64,000 bases of DNA from Siniperca chuatsi. Taxonomy: Eukaryota; Chordata; Actinopteri; Centrarchiformes; Sinipercidae. A program made the translations under genes and the position numbers. Where the stretch lies: positions 20,907,955 to 20,971,954 of the forward strand of contig NC_058051.1 in assembly GCF_020085105.1 (NCBI RefSeq). The letters are read 5' to 3'. The notes under the pieces are model-generated. The model was not told the origin of the DNA. It worked only from the letters and a program-made list of their open reading frames with translations, and did not search any database. Positions 27,385-42,870 of the stretch are shown here, piece by piece (position 1 is the stretch's first letter; each line of letters begins with the position of its first letter).

Positions 27385-27590
27385 CCTGTCCAGGTAGTTC
27401 AGTATGTCCTCTGACTGCTGTTTCTTGGTTGTATTTTTCTCTTATAGTGTGTTTCTTCAGTTGTGTTAATAGTAAATCCTTATCCATCCTCCCCTTTCAT
27501 TGCAAACCCACCTCTGTCTCTGCTGTGACCAGATGTGATTTGACAGTCCAGCCCCTCACTGTCCTTTTGGGTTTCATGGGTCCTTAACCT
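27385..27590 (-). other. Putative 5' non-coding exon/promoter of SULT copy C
   Basis: Counterpart of 1452-1640 with the same CAGG/GTATGT donor at 27384-27385. Homology to the other units continues to about 27950 and then breaks up. Confidence 0.45.
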
Positions 27591-27949
27591 CTATCCTCCT
27601 GTTTTTAGAGGCAGAAAACATGCTGTATGTTACCATGCTTTTGTGACCATCAGGTTAAATATACACACTCAATGATACAGCTTACTGGGACACTTGCCAT
27701 CATTAATGTTATTATTTACACCTGTGTTTTACCTGCTTTGACAAGTCAAAATGTCTGCTATGAAAGAGGTCTACTGCACGGATGTATTATAGGAACTGGA
27801 TACTGGCCTCAAAGATGGTGCCCAATCACTTCAATGAAAATTGCCAAGCGTCCAACTGCAGACCTCACGTCTGGGAACCCCAGGTCTGCGACCCAATGGG
27901 AAGCGAGTAGGGTCCTTAGACATGAGGTGTGCCACTTTCTTTAGGGTCC

Positions 27950-30229
27950 CCAGATGTGAGGTAATTTCCTTTTCTGCCACACAAGTATAAAAGCAAATAA
28001 GATTCTACTTTTATGGTTAAAAGGATATAACTTCATCTTAAGTCTTTTTAAAACATGTTTGTAACTAACATTAGCAAGGTGTGACAAAAAGTTAAAACAT
28101 TAGCTTGTTGTAAGGTGAAAATTATGTTTGTAAATGAATTAACCATACCGTTACCTTTTTTTTTTTTTTTTTTTTGAGCGTGAAGGAGTTATTTGAGATT
28201 GAGATTTGGTGTTGTTGAAGTTGGTGCACATTACCCACTGCAGGAATTTGTTTCAAAAGTTCAGCAGCCAAATTCACAATTTTAAAGCATGAGTAGATGA
28301 AAACCTAAGTCAATAATTGTGGTCAATAATGAATGAATATGGTTGATCAGCATACTTGCCAACCTCCAGACATCATTGCCTGAATCAGGGGACCAAACCT
28401 AACCAGGGTGTCTGGGGATCTTCCCCCAGAAAATTGTTAATTTCAGAGTTTTCCTGCATTCTAGTGAATTTATCAAGTAGGCCTAATTTTGTTGCCAAAA
28501 TGTGGAGTCTGGAGGACAGGGGGGAAGGGGGCATTGGGACTCTCAAGAGAATCTGGAGGGTTGGCAAGTAGCTACATCAACAAACACTGTATGAAAAGCA
28601 AATGAAGGAGAAAAACATATTGTTTAAAAAGTTTAGTGGATCCAACAGGATAATTTTGTCCAGAAAACGAACAAATAATGTTTTATTAAACTAGAAAGCC
28701 ATCCTTATAATAGAAGAGAAGAAAAGAGTTCTTAGCTGAACTTTCTGTTTGGATTTCTCATATTTTTCTTATTGATTATGTCAGAGGTGCTTCCACACAT
28801 AACAGCTTCACAAACAGCTGTTTCCCCTTAGCTATCAGGACTCTGAACTTCTTCCTCTAGCCCCCTCCTCACATACTACTGACATGCATTATCATGCACC
28901 TACTGTATATGGGTGTGTACTATGTTTCTGTGATGATATGTTGACTGTATCGTGATAATATGTGGATTGTCTGCTGTCCATGTATGTGTTTGTGCTGTAG
29001 AGTATAACATACTGTACCCAAAACCATATTCCATCTGTGTTGGTCACGTGGCTTACTGATAAGACTACAAAGAAAATTCATCTTCTGACACCTTGGTAGC
29101 TAAATTAAGCTATTATTGTCTGATAAATAAGAGCTAGGATAAATACCATTGCCTGATGATGATTTGATTTTCAAATTTGTAGTGGCGGTACTAGTGTCAC
29201 ATTATTGGTGAGCCTAATTAATCTAAGTGAGGCAAAACTCTGCATACAAGGTGTTTTTTGATTATAGAGCGGTGTGTGGGGGTGTGCACGCCTTTATCAA
29301 CTAAAGCCACACAAACTGTGTACTTTGGGCTCTGGAAAAAATCTTGATGTTCAGACTTTGTTCTGTGTGCAGAGAAAAACTGTTTAACATATAGCCTATC
29401 ATCATATTTTTTTCATAAAGGACTGGCTTAGAGGCTAGCTCTTATTTGGCGTGAAATTTGTGATATAGATTTGAGAGAGATGAGAGCTGTTGGCAACCCT
29501 GTATAATGTCAACCAAAAATGTAAAATAATGTTGTATTAGCTTCTAGATTTCAGCATTGAGGTACAATTATATTCATGATTTTGCAAAGGAATACTAACC
29601 TAAAAACCTATTATTGGGAATCTCAACAAAGTTTCAGAGCGACAGACAGAGCATCCCCGTAACCAGAGTAACTCACTGCTCTTGTCTGTCTGTGTGCTGT
29701 CCTCTTGTGGTGCCGTTATCAAATAGCCTATATGTTTTTTTTCTCTGCGTGAGAAATTGAACGTGTAGCAGGGGAGAGTGTGTGAAAAGTGTCAACTGCA
29801 TGAGTCTCACGATGCGGGAGACTTGGCAGCTCTGAGTTTAGGGACACAACCAGGTTGTATTTTTAGGTAGGGAGGCTAATTTAGCGTAGTATTTCTTTCA
29901 CAGCTAACACAACAAAAAAGAATACTTAGCTAGTTTTTACCTCACAAAATTACGTTAACACTATTTAAAGTCTTGAGCAGAAATATGTGACCGTTTTCAA
30001 ACCTGGTAAAATAAAATAAGATTTCAAAAAACAATGGAAGTGCCCATAGACTGTATAAAACAGAAAGTGACGCATCTGGGGACACTGCTCCCTTCCCACT
30101 GGCTCGCAGACCTGGGGTCCCCAGATGTGAGGCCCGCAGTTGGACCGGTGTTTTGTTGCACAGGCGTTGCACAGAAACAACAATTTAGGAGTAATTGGAA
30201 TGGCATAAGCTGCAAGAACATCTGAATAG
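27950..30229. other. Intergenic, repeat-derived; no gene recognised
   Basis: Contains fragments of the duplicated unit up to about 28240, a T run at about 28156-28177, a small inverted-repeat element (28353-28570), a LINE-like C-terminal scrap near 28800-28870, and a stretch (29455-29605) that recurs at 39065-39230. Only chance reading frames are present. Confidence 0.55.
28353..28570. mobile_element. MITE-like element with inverted termini
   Basis: The left end TACTTGCCAACCTCCAGA pairs with the right end TCTGGAGGGTTGGCAAGTA, giving termini of about 18 bp around a 218-bp element with no coding capacity. No clear target duplication is visible, so the superfamily is left open. Confidence 0.65.
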
Positions 30230-30720
30230 TTACATAGGCTATCTATATAGGCTGCAAAGTTTGTCTTGGTGATTTCTTGAATGTGCTGATCAAAAGAGAG
30301 GGTAGGCTCAAAGGTGACACCGAGATTTTTGGCTGTCAAACTTTGAGAAATCCCTCAGCTGTTGAGAATTACTGTTACTTAATCAAACTGGTGTCTATGT
30401 TGAGCTGGGCCAATGATCAGCATCTCAGTTTTATCAGAATTTCTGAGCAAGAAATTACGTGACATCCAGTTTTTCACAGCAAACAAGCAGGCCTCTAATT
30501 TAATAATAATTCATTTGTGTATGATCACCCACCCTTACAGGCACATATAGCTGAGTATCATCAGTGTGGCAGTGGAAATTAATTCCATGTGTATAATTTG
30601 GTGAAATGTAAAAAGAGAAGAGCAGAGGGCCAAGAACAGAGCCCGGAGGCACTGAGATATTACACATCAGAAAATGTTGATGTAATATTGTTGTAGGAAA
30701 CACTGTGTTCTTTTAAATAG
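30230..30720 (-). mobile_element. Degenerate L2-type LINE fragment
   Basis: Minus-strand reading shows NISVPPGSVLGPLLFSFYIS, then HCHTDDTQLYVPV (a decayed YADD box) at 30500-30690, and farther left NLGVTFEPTLSFDQHI near 30300. Same family as 2100-2960, reading frames broken. Confidence 0.75.
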
Positions 30721-30789
30721 TAAATGGACTTCTATTCCTGTAATTCTATTCCTGTGTGCATTGACGTGATAGTGAGCAGCTAAAATGAA

Positions 30790-31135
30790 AGAGTTTCCCC
30801 TCGGGATCAATAAAGTATTTCTGATTCTGACTGTACTTGTATAGCGCTTTTCTAGTCTTCCAAACACTCAAAGCACTTCACACACTACATAGAACATATT
30901 CACCCCATTCACACACATTCATACACTGATGATATGCTAACTGCTCATCGGTACAAAGTAACCAATCATTCACACAAACTCACACACCGAAGGCACAGCC
31001 CTCGGGAGCAATTTGGGGTTCTGTGTCTTGCCCAAGGACACTTCAACATGTGGACTGGGGAAAGCCAGGATCGAAGCGCCAACCTTACGATTAGTGGATG
31101 ACCTGCTCTAACACTAAGCCACAGCTGCCCTGTTG
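30790..31135 (-). mobile_element. tRNA-derived SINE
   Basis: On the minus strand the 5' end at about 31130 reads GCAGCTGTGGCTTAGTGTTA, then AGAGCAGG, an A-box-like tRNA promoter. About 45 bases later comes GGCGCTTCGATCCTGGC, a B-box-like motif. The body (TTGGGCAAGACACAGAACCC) and the 3' part (AAAGCGCTATACAAGTACAG, then TTTATTGATCCCGAGGGG) match the layout of common fish tRNA-derived SINEs. It is a retroposon, not a functional tRNA gene. Confidence 0.75.
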
Positions 31136-31514
31136 CTGCAGTGAAATGAGCCAGGGCCACAGGCATTCATTCACCAAGTGAACACAAAAGTCAAACAATC
31201 ATTTTTATGTATTACATTATCATTTATAAAACATGTGTGGGTGAATCTTCTTATCCAATGTTTTAATATGCACTGACATTATTTCCAAGAGATTGTTATT
31301 GATTGCAGCTGTTGTTCACATGATTCCACAAGGGTCAAACATATGAAAGTCATCAGTCGACATCACAATAAGGAGAATGTGTCACACTAATTCGACAATA
31401 TCCTTGTCAATCAATTCAACATCTGACTCAGTAACATCAACATTATCATCAAATTAACACAGTTCAGGACTCTTAATTATGCACAGCCGGGCCGGGCCGG
31501 GCCAGGCTGGGCCT

Positions 31515-34589
<3,075 letters not shown>

Positions 34590-34829
34590 CTGTGAAAATT
34601 ACTTATTCTACGCATTGGGGCCTTACTAATACGGGGAAACACAAAAATTACAACATTTCCCCACCCAAACCAAATAAAATACAGACTTAAATTCACAAAA
34701 GAATAATGATAGCTGTGATGGAAAAATTGATGTGAGCTGATCTGCTCAGATGAAGAAGACTTCAGGAGACTCTGGATATTTTACACAGCAATATTTAATG
34801 AAGCTCGGCCAAGGAGACAGTGATATCCC

Positions 34830-34964
34830 TCTGACAGCTGTACGTTAAAAAGGCTACAGCCAGTTAGCGTAGCTTAGCACAAAGACTAAGGGGAAACAGC
34901 TAGTCTCGCTCTTTCCAATGGTAACAAACAATATAACAGTCATGTCACATCTCGTTTGTTTAAT
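34830..34964. repeat. TTAGCTTAGCACAAAG repeat fragment
   Basis: Fragment of the same TTAA-type repeat as 32093-32275, with GGCTACAGCCAGTTAGCGTA and CTCGTTTGTTTAATC. It stands directly left of the 1062-bp tandem duplication and probably took part in it. Confidence 0.6.
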
Positions 34965-37088
34965 CTCTTACACATGTAACATAAGAAATTCCATGACAAT
35001 AGCCTACTGCTTACATTTAATGTGCCATTTTTCTTAAATGAAAGTTAAAATAAAATAAATCAAATCCCTTTAACCTTTATCCTTCTTTTCCTTAAGTAAA
35101 AACTAGGCAGATATATTTTTGGCAACCAATGATTAAAAGACTTCTTTGCCTTTCTGGTTCACTCCTGCCAATTCAAATATTCTCAGATTGTGAATGAGGT
35201 GTTTGGCTCCACATTTTAATCATTAATCCCAGCAGGTACAGAGTTAAAGTATTTGCTGTGCATGACCTGACCTAACTTTAGAAGCATGAACCCAGAAAAA
35301 ATATCATTATTCAGGTCAATGAATAATCTGCCAAAAAACATACTTATTCAAAACCCTACCATGTTCCTTTTTGTGAATATAGTTTAAAGTAGCCTACTGC
35401 ACACTCACCCTGCTGAGTAGGTGTTTCCCAAAACAGTGGCTGTGTCTGGATCACGCACACTGAGGAAGTCAGTTTGTTGTGTAATACACACTCTGACATG
35501 CTGCACAACTTCCTGGAATGAATGTAGGCGTGTAACTACTGTTGGCATGTGACATTTTATCAGCTTTGAATTTGAACGTGAACCACTGGTTTGGTCAGGT
35601 TTGAAGTACAATCTATGTACCTATGAATCGCTCTTGTAGATGAGAAGATCGTTACCCCTCTGATATCTGGCCGTTAAAAAGGCTACAGCCAGTTAGCGTA
35701 GCTTAGCACAAAGACTGGAAACAGGGGAAACAGCTAGTCTCGCTCTTTCCAATGGTAACAAACAATATAACAGTCATGTCACATCTCGTTTGTTTAACCT
35801 GTACACAAACAAAAGTGTAAAAACGCAAATTTGCCAATTTAGGTTCAGTTGTTATACAGATTATACAAGCAAGATACAGTATAACGTGTTAATTAGTGAG
35901 CTCTAGAGATGCTGGTAGGCAGATTTTGTTGGCGCAGGCTAGCTGCTTCCAGTCGTATGGACTATAGCCATGTTTCTGTTACCATCTCTACATATGGGGC
36001 CTAGGGGAAATAACTTACAGATGTGGCTCTTACACATGTAACATAAGAAATTCCATGACAATAGCCTACTGCTTACATTTAATGTGCCATTTTTCTTAAA
36101 TGAAAGTTAAAATAAAATAAATCAAATCCCTTTAACCTTTATCCTTCTTTTCCTTAAGTAAAAACTAGGCAGATATATTTTTGGCAACCAATGATTAAAA
36201 GACTTCTTTGCCTTTCTGGTTCACTCCTGCCAATTCAAATATTCTCAGATTGTGAATGAGGTGTTTGGCTCCACATTTTAATCATTAATCCCAGCAGGTA
36301 CAGAGTTAAAGTATTTGCTGTGCATGATCTGACCTAACTTTAGAAGCATGAACCCAGAAAAAATATCATTATTCAGGTCAATGAATAATCTGCCAAAAAA
36401 CATACTTATTCAAAACCCTACCATGTTCCTTTTTGTGAATATAGTTTAAAGTAGCCTACTGCACACTCACCCTGCTGAGTAGGTGTTTCCCAAAACAGTG
36501 GCTGTGTCTGGATCACGCACACTGAGGAAGTCAGTTTGTTGTGTAATACACACTGTGACATGCTGCACAACTTCCTGGAATGAATGTAGGCATGTAACTA
36601 CTGTTGGCATGTGACATTTTATCAGCTTTGAATCTGAACGTGAACCACTGGTTTGGTCAGGTTTGAGGTACAATCTATGTACCTATGAATCGCTCTTGTA
36701 GATGAGAAGATCGTTACCCCTCTGATATCTGGCCGTTAAAAAGGCTACAGCCAGTTAGCTTAGCTTAGCACAAAGACTGGAAACAGGGAAACAGCTAGTC
36801 TCGCTCTTTCCAATGGTAACAAACAATGCATCAGTAATGTCACATCTCGTTTGTTTGCTGTACAAAAACAAAAGCGTAAAAACGACAATTTGCCATTTTA
36901 GGTTCAGTTTTTGTATGGATTATACAAGCAAGATACAGTATAACGTGTTAATTGGTGAGCTCTAGAGGTGCTGGTAGGCTGATTTTGTTGGAGCAGGCTA
37001 GCTGCTTCCGGTCGTGTCAAGCTAACTGGCTGATGGCTGTAGCCCTTCAAACGGACAGATGAGAGTGGTATTGATCTTCTCATTTAAC
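34965..37088. repeat. Two tandem units of 1062 bp
   Basis: 34965-36026 and 36027-about 37088 are near-identical direct repeats (offset 1062 throughout, for example the GTTTCCCAAAACAGTGGCTG stretch at 35426 and 36488). Each unit ends in a copy of the TTAGCTTAGCACAAAG repeat (35650-35960, 36712-37080), and a third fragment lies just left of the first unit. Unequal exchange between these repeats is the simplest origin. No coding content; the short open frames at 35405-35611 and 36467-36673 are duplicates of each other and match nothing recognised. Confidence 0.85.
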
Positions 37089-37317
37089 TTTCTGATACAA
37101 AGTAAAAAAGCAGATTTCCAAAAAGGTCAAACTATTCCTTTAAGTAAGTTGTGAGAAGAGTTTTATGTGCTAATTTCTGTATTTTCTACACATACAGCCT
37201 CTTATTTTAGCAGAAATAATCTACCTCAGACAGCAGCGGTTTGGAAAAATTACCTGAATAGTATGAGAACTCTACATTATACAAAAAACACACACACAAA
37301 TAAAACTAATAAATGAC

Positions 37318-38413
37318 CTCAATCAGATCTTCGTAGAACATGTAATGGAGTTTTGAATAAGTCTGCTTCTTCTTCCACCAGCCGTTCACGTGGTCATACC
37401 AGGATCCAAACACCACTGAGGCCACAGGACAATAAATGAAAGCACTTCAGTAGTGTTCAGTAGAAATCTGCATCTCTGTACCACTGAAAACAACTTTATT
37501 ATAGTGTTTCATACATACTCTTTCCCTCCATGAATCTGAGGAGGTAGCTGCTCCAGTCTCCAGGCTCTGGCTGGAGAAACAGCATGCGATCATAGTGAAA
37601 ATAAGAGACCACGTTGTCTTTGGCATTGCGGGCCACGTAGACTATCTACACAAGAAAAAAAATATTATCTGAAGACAAGCATCACATGAAACATCATATA
37701 ATTTGTTTTAATGAACAACTGATCACAAATCATTTGTATTAGTAACTGGAGGTAGGCATCCTTCAGATTTCACAGTTTAACCTTGTTGCCCCGCATGCTC
37801 TCAGCAAAGCTTCCCTTTCTAAATAAAGATTTAAAAAACTGGCAATGGTTAGCCCTCATGATGTAATTATTGAACATACGCTTCACTTTTGCTCCCAAAA
37901 GGACTTTGGCACAAACTGGACTGGAAGATGAGTCTTAATGAGTCGAGGAGAGGTGGGGAGCTTGTCCACCATGTCTGTTCCTTTATATGCGGTTGAAAAA
38001 GACCCTGATCCTGTACATTATTAAAACAGTTTACATGTCAGTGAATCCTACAGTGTTGTGTCTGAGTAAAAACAAGATACTTATAAAAGAACAATTCGAA
38101 TACAATGAAGATAAACGCACCAAATACATTATTAACAACATAATTGCACTGCTAGAGAGGAATGGATATCAGACGCTCTCAAGATGTCTGACCAAAATAC
38201 AGCTGGTCAAGGATGTTGGAGACCCAGGTGTTTCCTAAAAGAAAGACGGAGGAAAATAAAAAAGAGTATGGGTATATAGTAAGGGTATGTTGCAATAAGT
38301 ATATCATCTGGCCTGGTCTGAAAGTTTTGGATGTTCTCCCAGTTGTCTGTGAAATAGTGGGTCATTGAGACTCCATGGAAATCAAACACTTCTGGTCGAG
38401 AAGGTAAATCCAT
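37318..38413 (-). pseudogene. SULT copy E pseudogene (exons 1-5 remnants)
   Basis: A broken member of the A/B/C group. Remnants in gene order: exon 1 (about 38284-38413), exon 2 (about 38152-38234, 3' half lost), exon 3 (37880-37980), exon 4 (37519-37645), exon 5 (37318-37415). Exons 6 and 7 are missing; homology stops near 37228 in intron 5. Defects: exon 1 lost its last codons and donor, so the PAPS loop reads TYP and then runs into intron sequence. Exon 2 has TTW changed to NTW. A deletion fuses intron 2 to the middle of exon 2. Exon 3 has a TGA at 37883-37885 in place of Cys, next to a changed donor-side codon. Exons 4 and 5 are still open. It cannot make an active enzyme. Confidence 0.92.
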
Positions 38414-38796
38414 CTTTTTAAAAAAAAAAAAAAAGAAGACTCCAAACATACAAAACATATGATCATTGTGTTACAGTAAACAAACTGAAGTCAGATTGTC
38501 TTCTACAAGTCATCTTAAAAAAAGGAGAGTCCAACATCTAAAAGGAACTGGGAGAAAAACAGGTATAAAAAATAGACAGAAACAATATTATTCACAGTTG
38601 GTTGCAATTAACTTTTAGAGATACTTGGAAAATAACTTACAAGGCTTCTACAAGGTATCCTAAACAAAGGGGATGGACAAATTAGCTCCATGTTGCATGC
38701 TAATCAAATATTGAACCTCACTGGAAAGTAAGCATATTTTGAAAAACAGTTCATTATAGAAATTAAATTTGAAAACCCAGTCATATGGATACATAC

Positions 38797-39060
38797 CCTG
38801 TCCAGATTACTGACAGCTCAATATGTCCTCTGACTGCTGTTTCTTGGTTGTAGTTTTCTTTTATAGTGTGTTTCTTCAGTTGTGTTAATAGTAAATCTTT
38901 ATCCATCCTCCCCACTCATTGCATACCCACCTCTGTCTCTGCTGTGACCATGGGCACAGTTCCAGATGTGATTTGACAGTCCAGCCTGTCACTATCCTTT
39001 TGGGTTCCTTGGGTCCTTAACCTCTATTCTCCTGTTTTTACAGGCATAAAACATGCTGTA
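38797..39060 (-). other. 5' exon/promoter relic of SULT pseudogene E
   Basis: Counterpart of 1452-1640 with the donor CAGG/GTATGT at 38796-38797 and the shared GGACTGTCAAATCACATCTGG upstream block, here with a short extra segment (GGGCACAGTTCC side). Homology to the other promoters ends near 39065. Confidence 0.45.
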
Positions 39061-39064
39061 TGTT

Positions 39065-39346
39065 ACCATGATTTGTGATATAGATTTGAGAGAGATGAGA
39101 GCTGTTGGCAACCATGTATAATATTAATCATTATTAATCAATTAATAATGTTGTATTAGCTACTAGATTTCAGCATTGAGGTACAATTACATTCATGATT
39201 TTGCAAAGGAATACTAACCTAACAACCTATTAACAGAAACAACAAAACAGAACATGTCAGAAGAGCAATGTACAGATATGGTCAAATTAAATTCACACCT
39301 TTATTATACTGTTGTCCCAGCATTGTGCAAAACAAAACAAAAAAAC
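39065..39346. other. Mosaic of segments found elsewhere in the array
   Basis: 39065-39230 matches 29455-29605, and 39235-39346 matches about 135-235 (intron 2 of SULT copy A) and 26140-26240 (copy C). The match is cut at 39346 where the RTE element begins. No coding content. Confidence 0.7.
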
Positions 39347-42243
39347 AAGACAACTTTATCTCCGAAACATCTAACATGAGCTGTCCCTCTGCTATGTACT
39401 CATTCCTGATCCTGTCCATCCTCATCACTCCCAAAGAGAACCTCAACATCTTAAGCTCTGCTACCTCCAGCTCTGCCTCTTGTCTTTTCTTCAGTGAAAC
39501 TGTCTCTAAGCTGTACAACATCGCTGGTCTCACCACCGTCTTGAACACCTTTCCTTTCATTCTTGCTAATACTCTTTTATCACACAACACACCTGACACT
39601 TTTCTCCACCCATTCCCACCTGCTTGCACTCGCCTCTTCACCTCTTTTCCACAGTCTCCATTGCTCTGAACCGTTGACCCTGAGTACTTAAAGTCCTGCA
39701 CCTTCTTCACCTCTGCTCCCTGTAACCTCACCGTTCCACCTGGGTCCCTCTTATTGACACACATGTATTCTGTCTTACTGCGGCTAAGCTTCATTCCTCT
39801 ATTTTCCAGAGCAGACCTCCATCTCTCTAGATTTTCCTCCACCTGCTCCCTGCTCTCACTACAAATCACAATGTCATCCGCAAACATCATAGTCCATGGA
39901 GATTCCTGTCTAACCTCATCTGTCAGCCTGTCCATCACCAGAGCAAACATGAAGGGGCTCAGAGCCGATCCTTGATGCAGACCCACCTCCACCTTGAACT
40001 CCTCTGTCACACCTACAGCACACCTCACCACGGTCTTACAACTCCTATAAATGTCCTGCACCACTCTAACATACTTCTCTGCCACTCCAGACTTCCTCAT
40101 ACAATACCACAGCTCCTCTCTCGGCACCCTGTCATACGCTTTCTCTAAATCTACGAAGACACAATGCAACTCCTTATGACCTTCTCTGTACTTCTCCATC
40201 AGCATCCTCAAAGCAAATACTGCATCTGTTGTACTCTTTCTAGGCATGAAACCACATTGCTGCTCACAAAAGCTCACCTCTGCCCTTAGCCTAGCTTCCA
40301 CTACTCTTTCCCACAACTTCATTGTATGGCTCATCAGCTTTATTCCTCTATAGTTGCCACAGCTCTGCACATCTCCCTTGTTCTTAAAAATTGGCACCAG
40401 TACACTTCTCCACTATTCCTCAGGCATCCTCTCACTCTCCAAGATCTTGTTAAACAAACTAGTCAGAAACTCTACTGCCACCTCACCTAGACACTTCCAT
40501 ACCTCCACAGGTATGTCATCAGGACCAACTGCCTTTCCACTCTTCATCCTCTTCAACATCCTCCTCACTTCACTCTTGCTAATCTTTGCTACTTCCTGCT
40601 CCACACCAGCCACTTCTTCTACTCTTCGTTCCCTTTCATTTTCCTCATTCATCATCTCTTCAAAGTACTCCTTCCATCTTCCCATCACACTCCTGGCACC
40701 TGTCAATACATTTCCATCCTTATCTTTAATCACCCTAACCTGCTGCACATCCTTCCCATCTCTATCTCTTTGTCTGGCCAACCTGTACCAATCCACCTCT
40801 CCCTCTTTAGTGTCCAACCTACCATATAAGTCCCCATATGCTCATTGTTTGGCTTTTGCCAACTCTACCTTCACCTTACGCTGCATCTCCCTGTACTCCT
40901 GTCTACTCTCTTCAGTCCTCTCAGTGTCCCACTTCTTCTTAGCTAACCTCTTTCTTTGTATACACTCCTGTACTTCCTCGTTCCACCACCAAGTCTCCTT
41001 GTCCGCTTTCCTCTTTCCAGATGACACACCGAGTACCCTCCTACCTGTCTCCCTGATCACATTGGCTGTAGTGGTCCAGTCATCTGGGAGCACTTCCTGA
41101 CCACCCAGAGTCTGTCTCAGCTCCTCCCTGAAAACTACACGACATTCTTCCTTTTTCAACTTCCACCACTTCGTCCTCTGCTCTGCCTTTGTCCTTTTCA
41201 TCTTCCTCACCACCAGAGTCATTTTACACACTTCCATCCTGTGTTGTCTGGCTACACTCTCCCCTACCACTACTTTACAATCACTGGTCTCTTTCAGATT
41301 ACAACGTCTACACAAGATGTAGTCCACCTGAGTGCTTCTACCTCCACTCTTATATGTCACCCTATGTTCCTGCCTCTTCTGGAAGAAAGTGTTCACTACA
41401 GCCATTTCCATCCTCTTTGCAATGTCTACCACCATCTGTCCTTCTGCGTTCCTGTCCTGAAGACCAAACCTGCCCATCACATTCTCATCACCTCTGTTCC
41501 CTTCACCTACATGCCCACTGAAATCTGCACCAATTACCACTCTCTCACCTCTGGGGATGCTCTGCATCACTTCATGTAACTCACTCCAGAATTTCTCCTT
41601 CTCTTCTAACTCACATCCTACCTGTGGGGCATAACCACTCACAACATTGAACATCACCCCTTCGATTTCTCATCAACCTGTCTGATACTCTTTTCACCTC
41701 TAGAACATTCCTCACAAACTCCTCTTTCAGGATAACTCCTACTCCATTTCTCTTCCTATCTGACCCATGGTAGAACAACTTGAACCCTGCTCCTAAGCTT
41801 CTAGCCTCGCTACCTTTCCACCTGGTCTCCTGGACACACAGTATGTCCACCTTCCTTCTCTGCATCATGTCAATCAACTCTCTAGCCTTCCCTGTCATAG
41901 TCCCAACATTCAAAGTCCCTACTGTCAGTCCTACATTCTTAGCTTTCCTCTTCTCTCTCTGCCTACGAACACACCTTCCTCCTCTCCTTCTTCGTCTTTG
42001 ACCAACAGTAGTCCAATTTCTACCGGTACCCTGTAGGTCAACAGCACCGGTGGCGGTCGTTGTTAACCCAGGCCCCGACCGATCCGGTATGGAAGTCATT
42101 TTCACGATTCGCATTTTTAATTTGGCATGTGTTTTACGTCGGATGCCCTTCCTGACACAACCCTCTGCATTTATCCAGACTTTGGACTGGCACAAGAAGA
42201 CACTGGCTTGTGCCCCCTTGCGGTTGCATTCTGTCTTGAACAT
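39347..42243 (-). mobile_element. RTE-type LINE, near full length, inactivated
   Basis: Minus strand. The single long frame of an RTE-like retrotransposon can be followed in three open pieces. The endonuclease N-terminus is in 41611-42243 (LTVGTLNVGTMTGKARELI, CVQETRWKG); the rest of the endonuclease and the linker in 40842-41657 (VSGYAPQVGCE, TYKSGGRSTQVDYILCR); and the linker plus RT in 40413-40817 and 39347-40397 (GNYRGIKLMSHTMKLWERV, VFVDLEKAYDRVPREELW, LHQGSALSPFMFALVMD, catalytic MFADDIVICSE). Breaks: a frameshift near 41650, a TGA near 40838 and a TAG near 40410. The endonuclease motif reads GADFSGHVG where Asn is expected after Phe. The last ~23 codons of the RT frame run into host flank. 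Few defects suggest fairly recent activity. Confidence 0.88.
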
Positions 42244-42870
42244 GATGTAAGCGTTTTACTCAAGACTGTGGAAATTCTCAAAAGTTCCACTGTATATGTA
42301 TTATTGTCACGGCTGGTTAATGTGAGGAAGGACCTAAAAGGAAAAGGACCCAAATGCAGACAGGCGAGGCGGACAGGTAAATTTGAGTGATTTATTTCTA
42401 TTTTATTTTATAAATAACAGGCTTACAAGTATAGGTATGATAGTTATTTATTACTGCCCCCAAGGAGGTTTCAGTGCCGTTTGTTTGTCTGTCTTTCAGC
42501 AGGGTTACAGAAAAACTATTGGCCCAATTTTCATGAAACTTGGTAGAAGGGTTTAGCATGGGACAAGGAGGAACCATTAAATTTTGGAGCAGATCTGAAT
42601 CACAGGGCGGATATACATTATTTTTCACTTAACATTGCGAGAGAGGTCAATTGTGAGCTGAGATGATCAGGCTTCAGTTAGGCACAACCATATTTTGACA
42701 TACTGTAATTCTAATAGTTTGGGAAATAAATCCAGACATATAATATGATTGCACTTGTAGATTTGCATATCATCATAGAAGACTGGACTATTGTCCTTGG
42801 CAGAGGTCTGTGCTCTCCAAGTGCCCTTCTAGTTAACTTTAAAGTTGATCTTTCATTTTACAAAGTATTA
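42244..42870. repeat. Interspersed repeat fragments
   Basis: Contains a stretch with AGGAAGGACC...CCCAAATGCAGACAGGCGAG (42320-42375) and another with ATTTTCATGAAACTTGG TAGAAGG (about 42520-42560). The latter recurs near 48915-48955. Both look like common fish interspersed repeats; families were not recognised and no gene is present. Confidence 0.5.

Noticed and set aside
30790-31135. Possible tRNA gene on the minus strand
   Set aside because: A- and B-box-like motifs are present, but the sequence continues into a SINE body and tail and no proper cloverleaf is evident.
39268-42390. Plus-strand open frames up to 248 codons across 39268-42390
   Set aside because: Antisense shadows of the minus-strand RTE element; the peptides are low-complexity Ser/Pro/Leu-rich and match no family.
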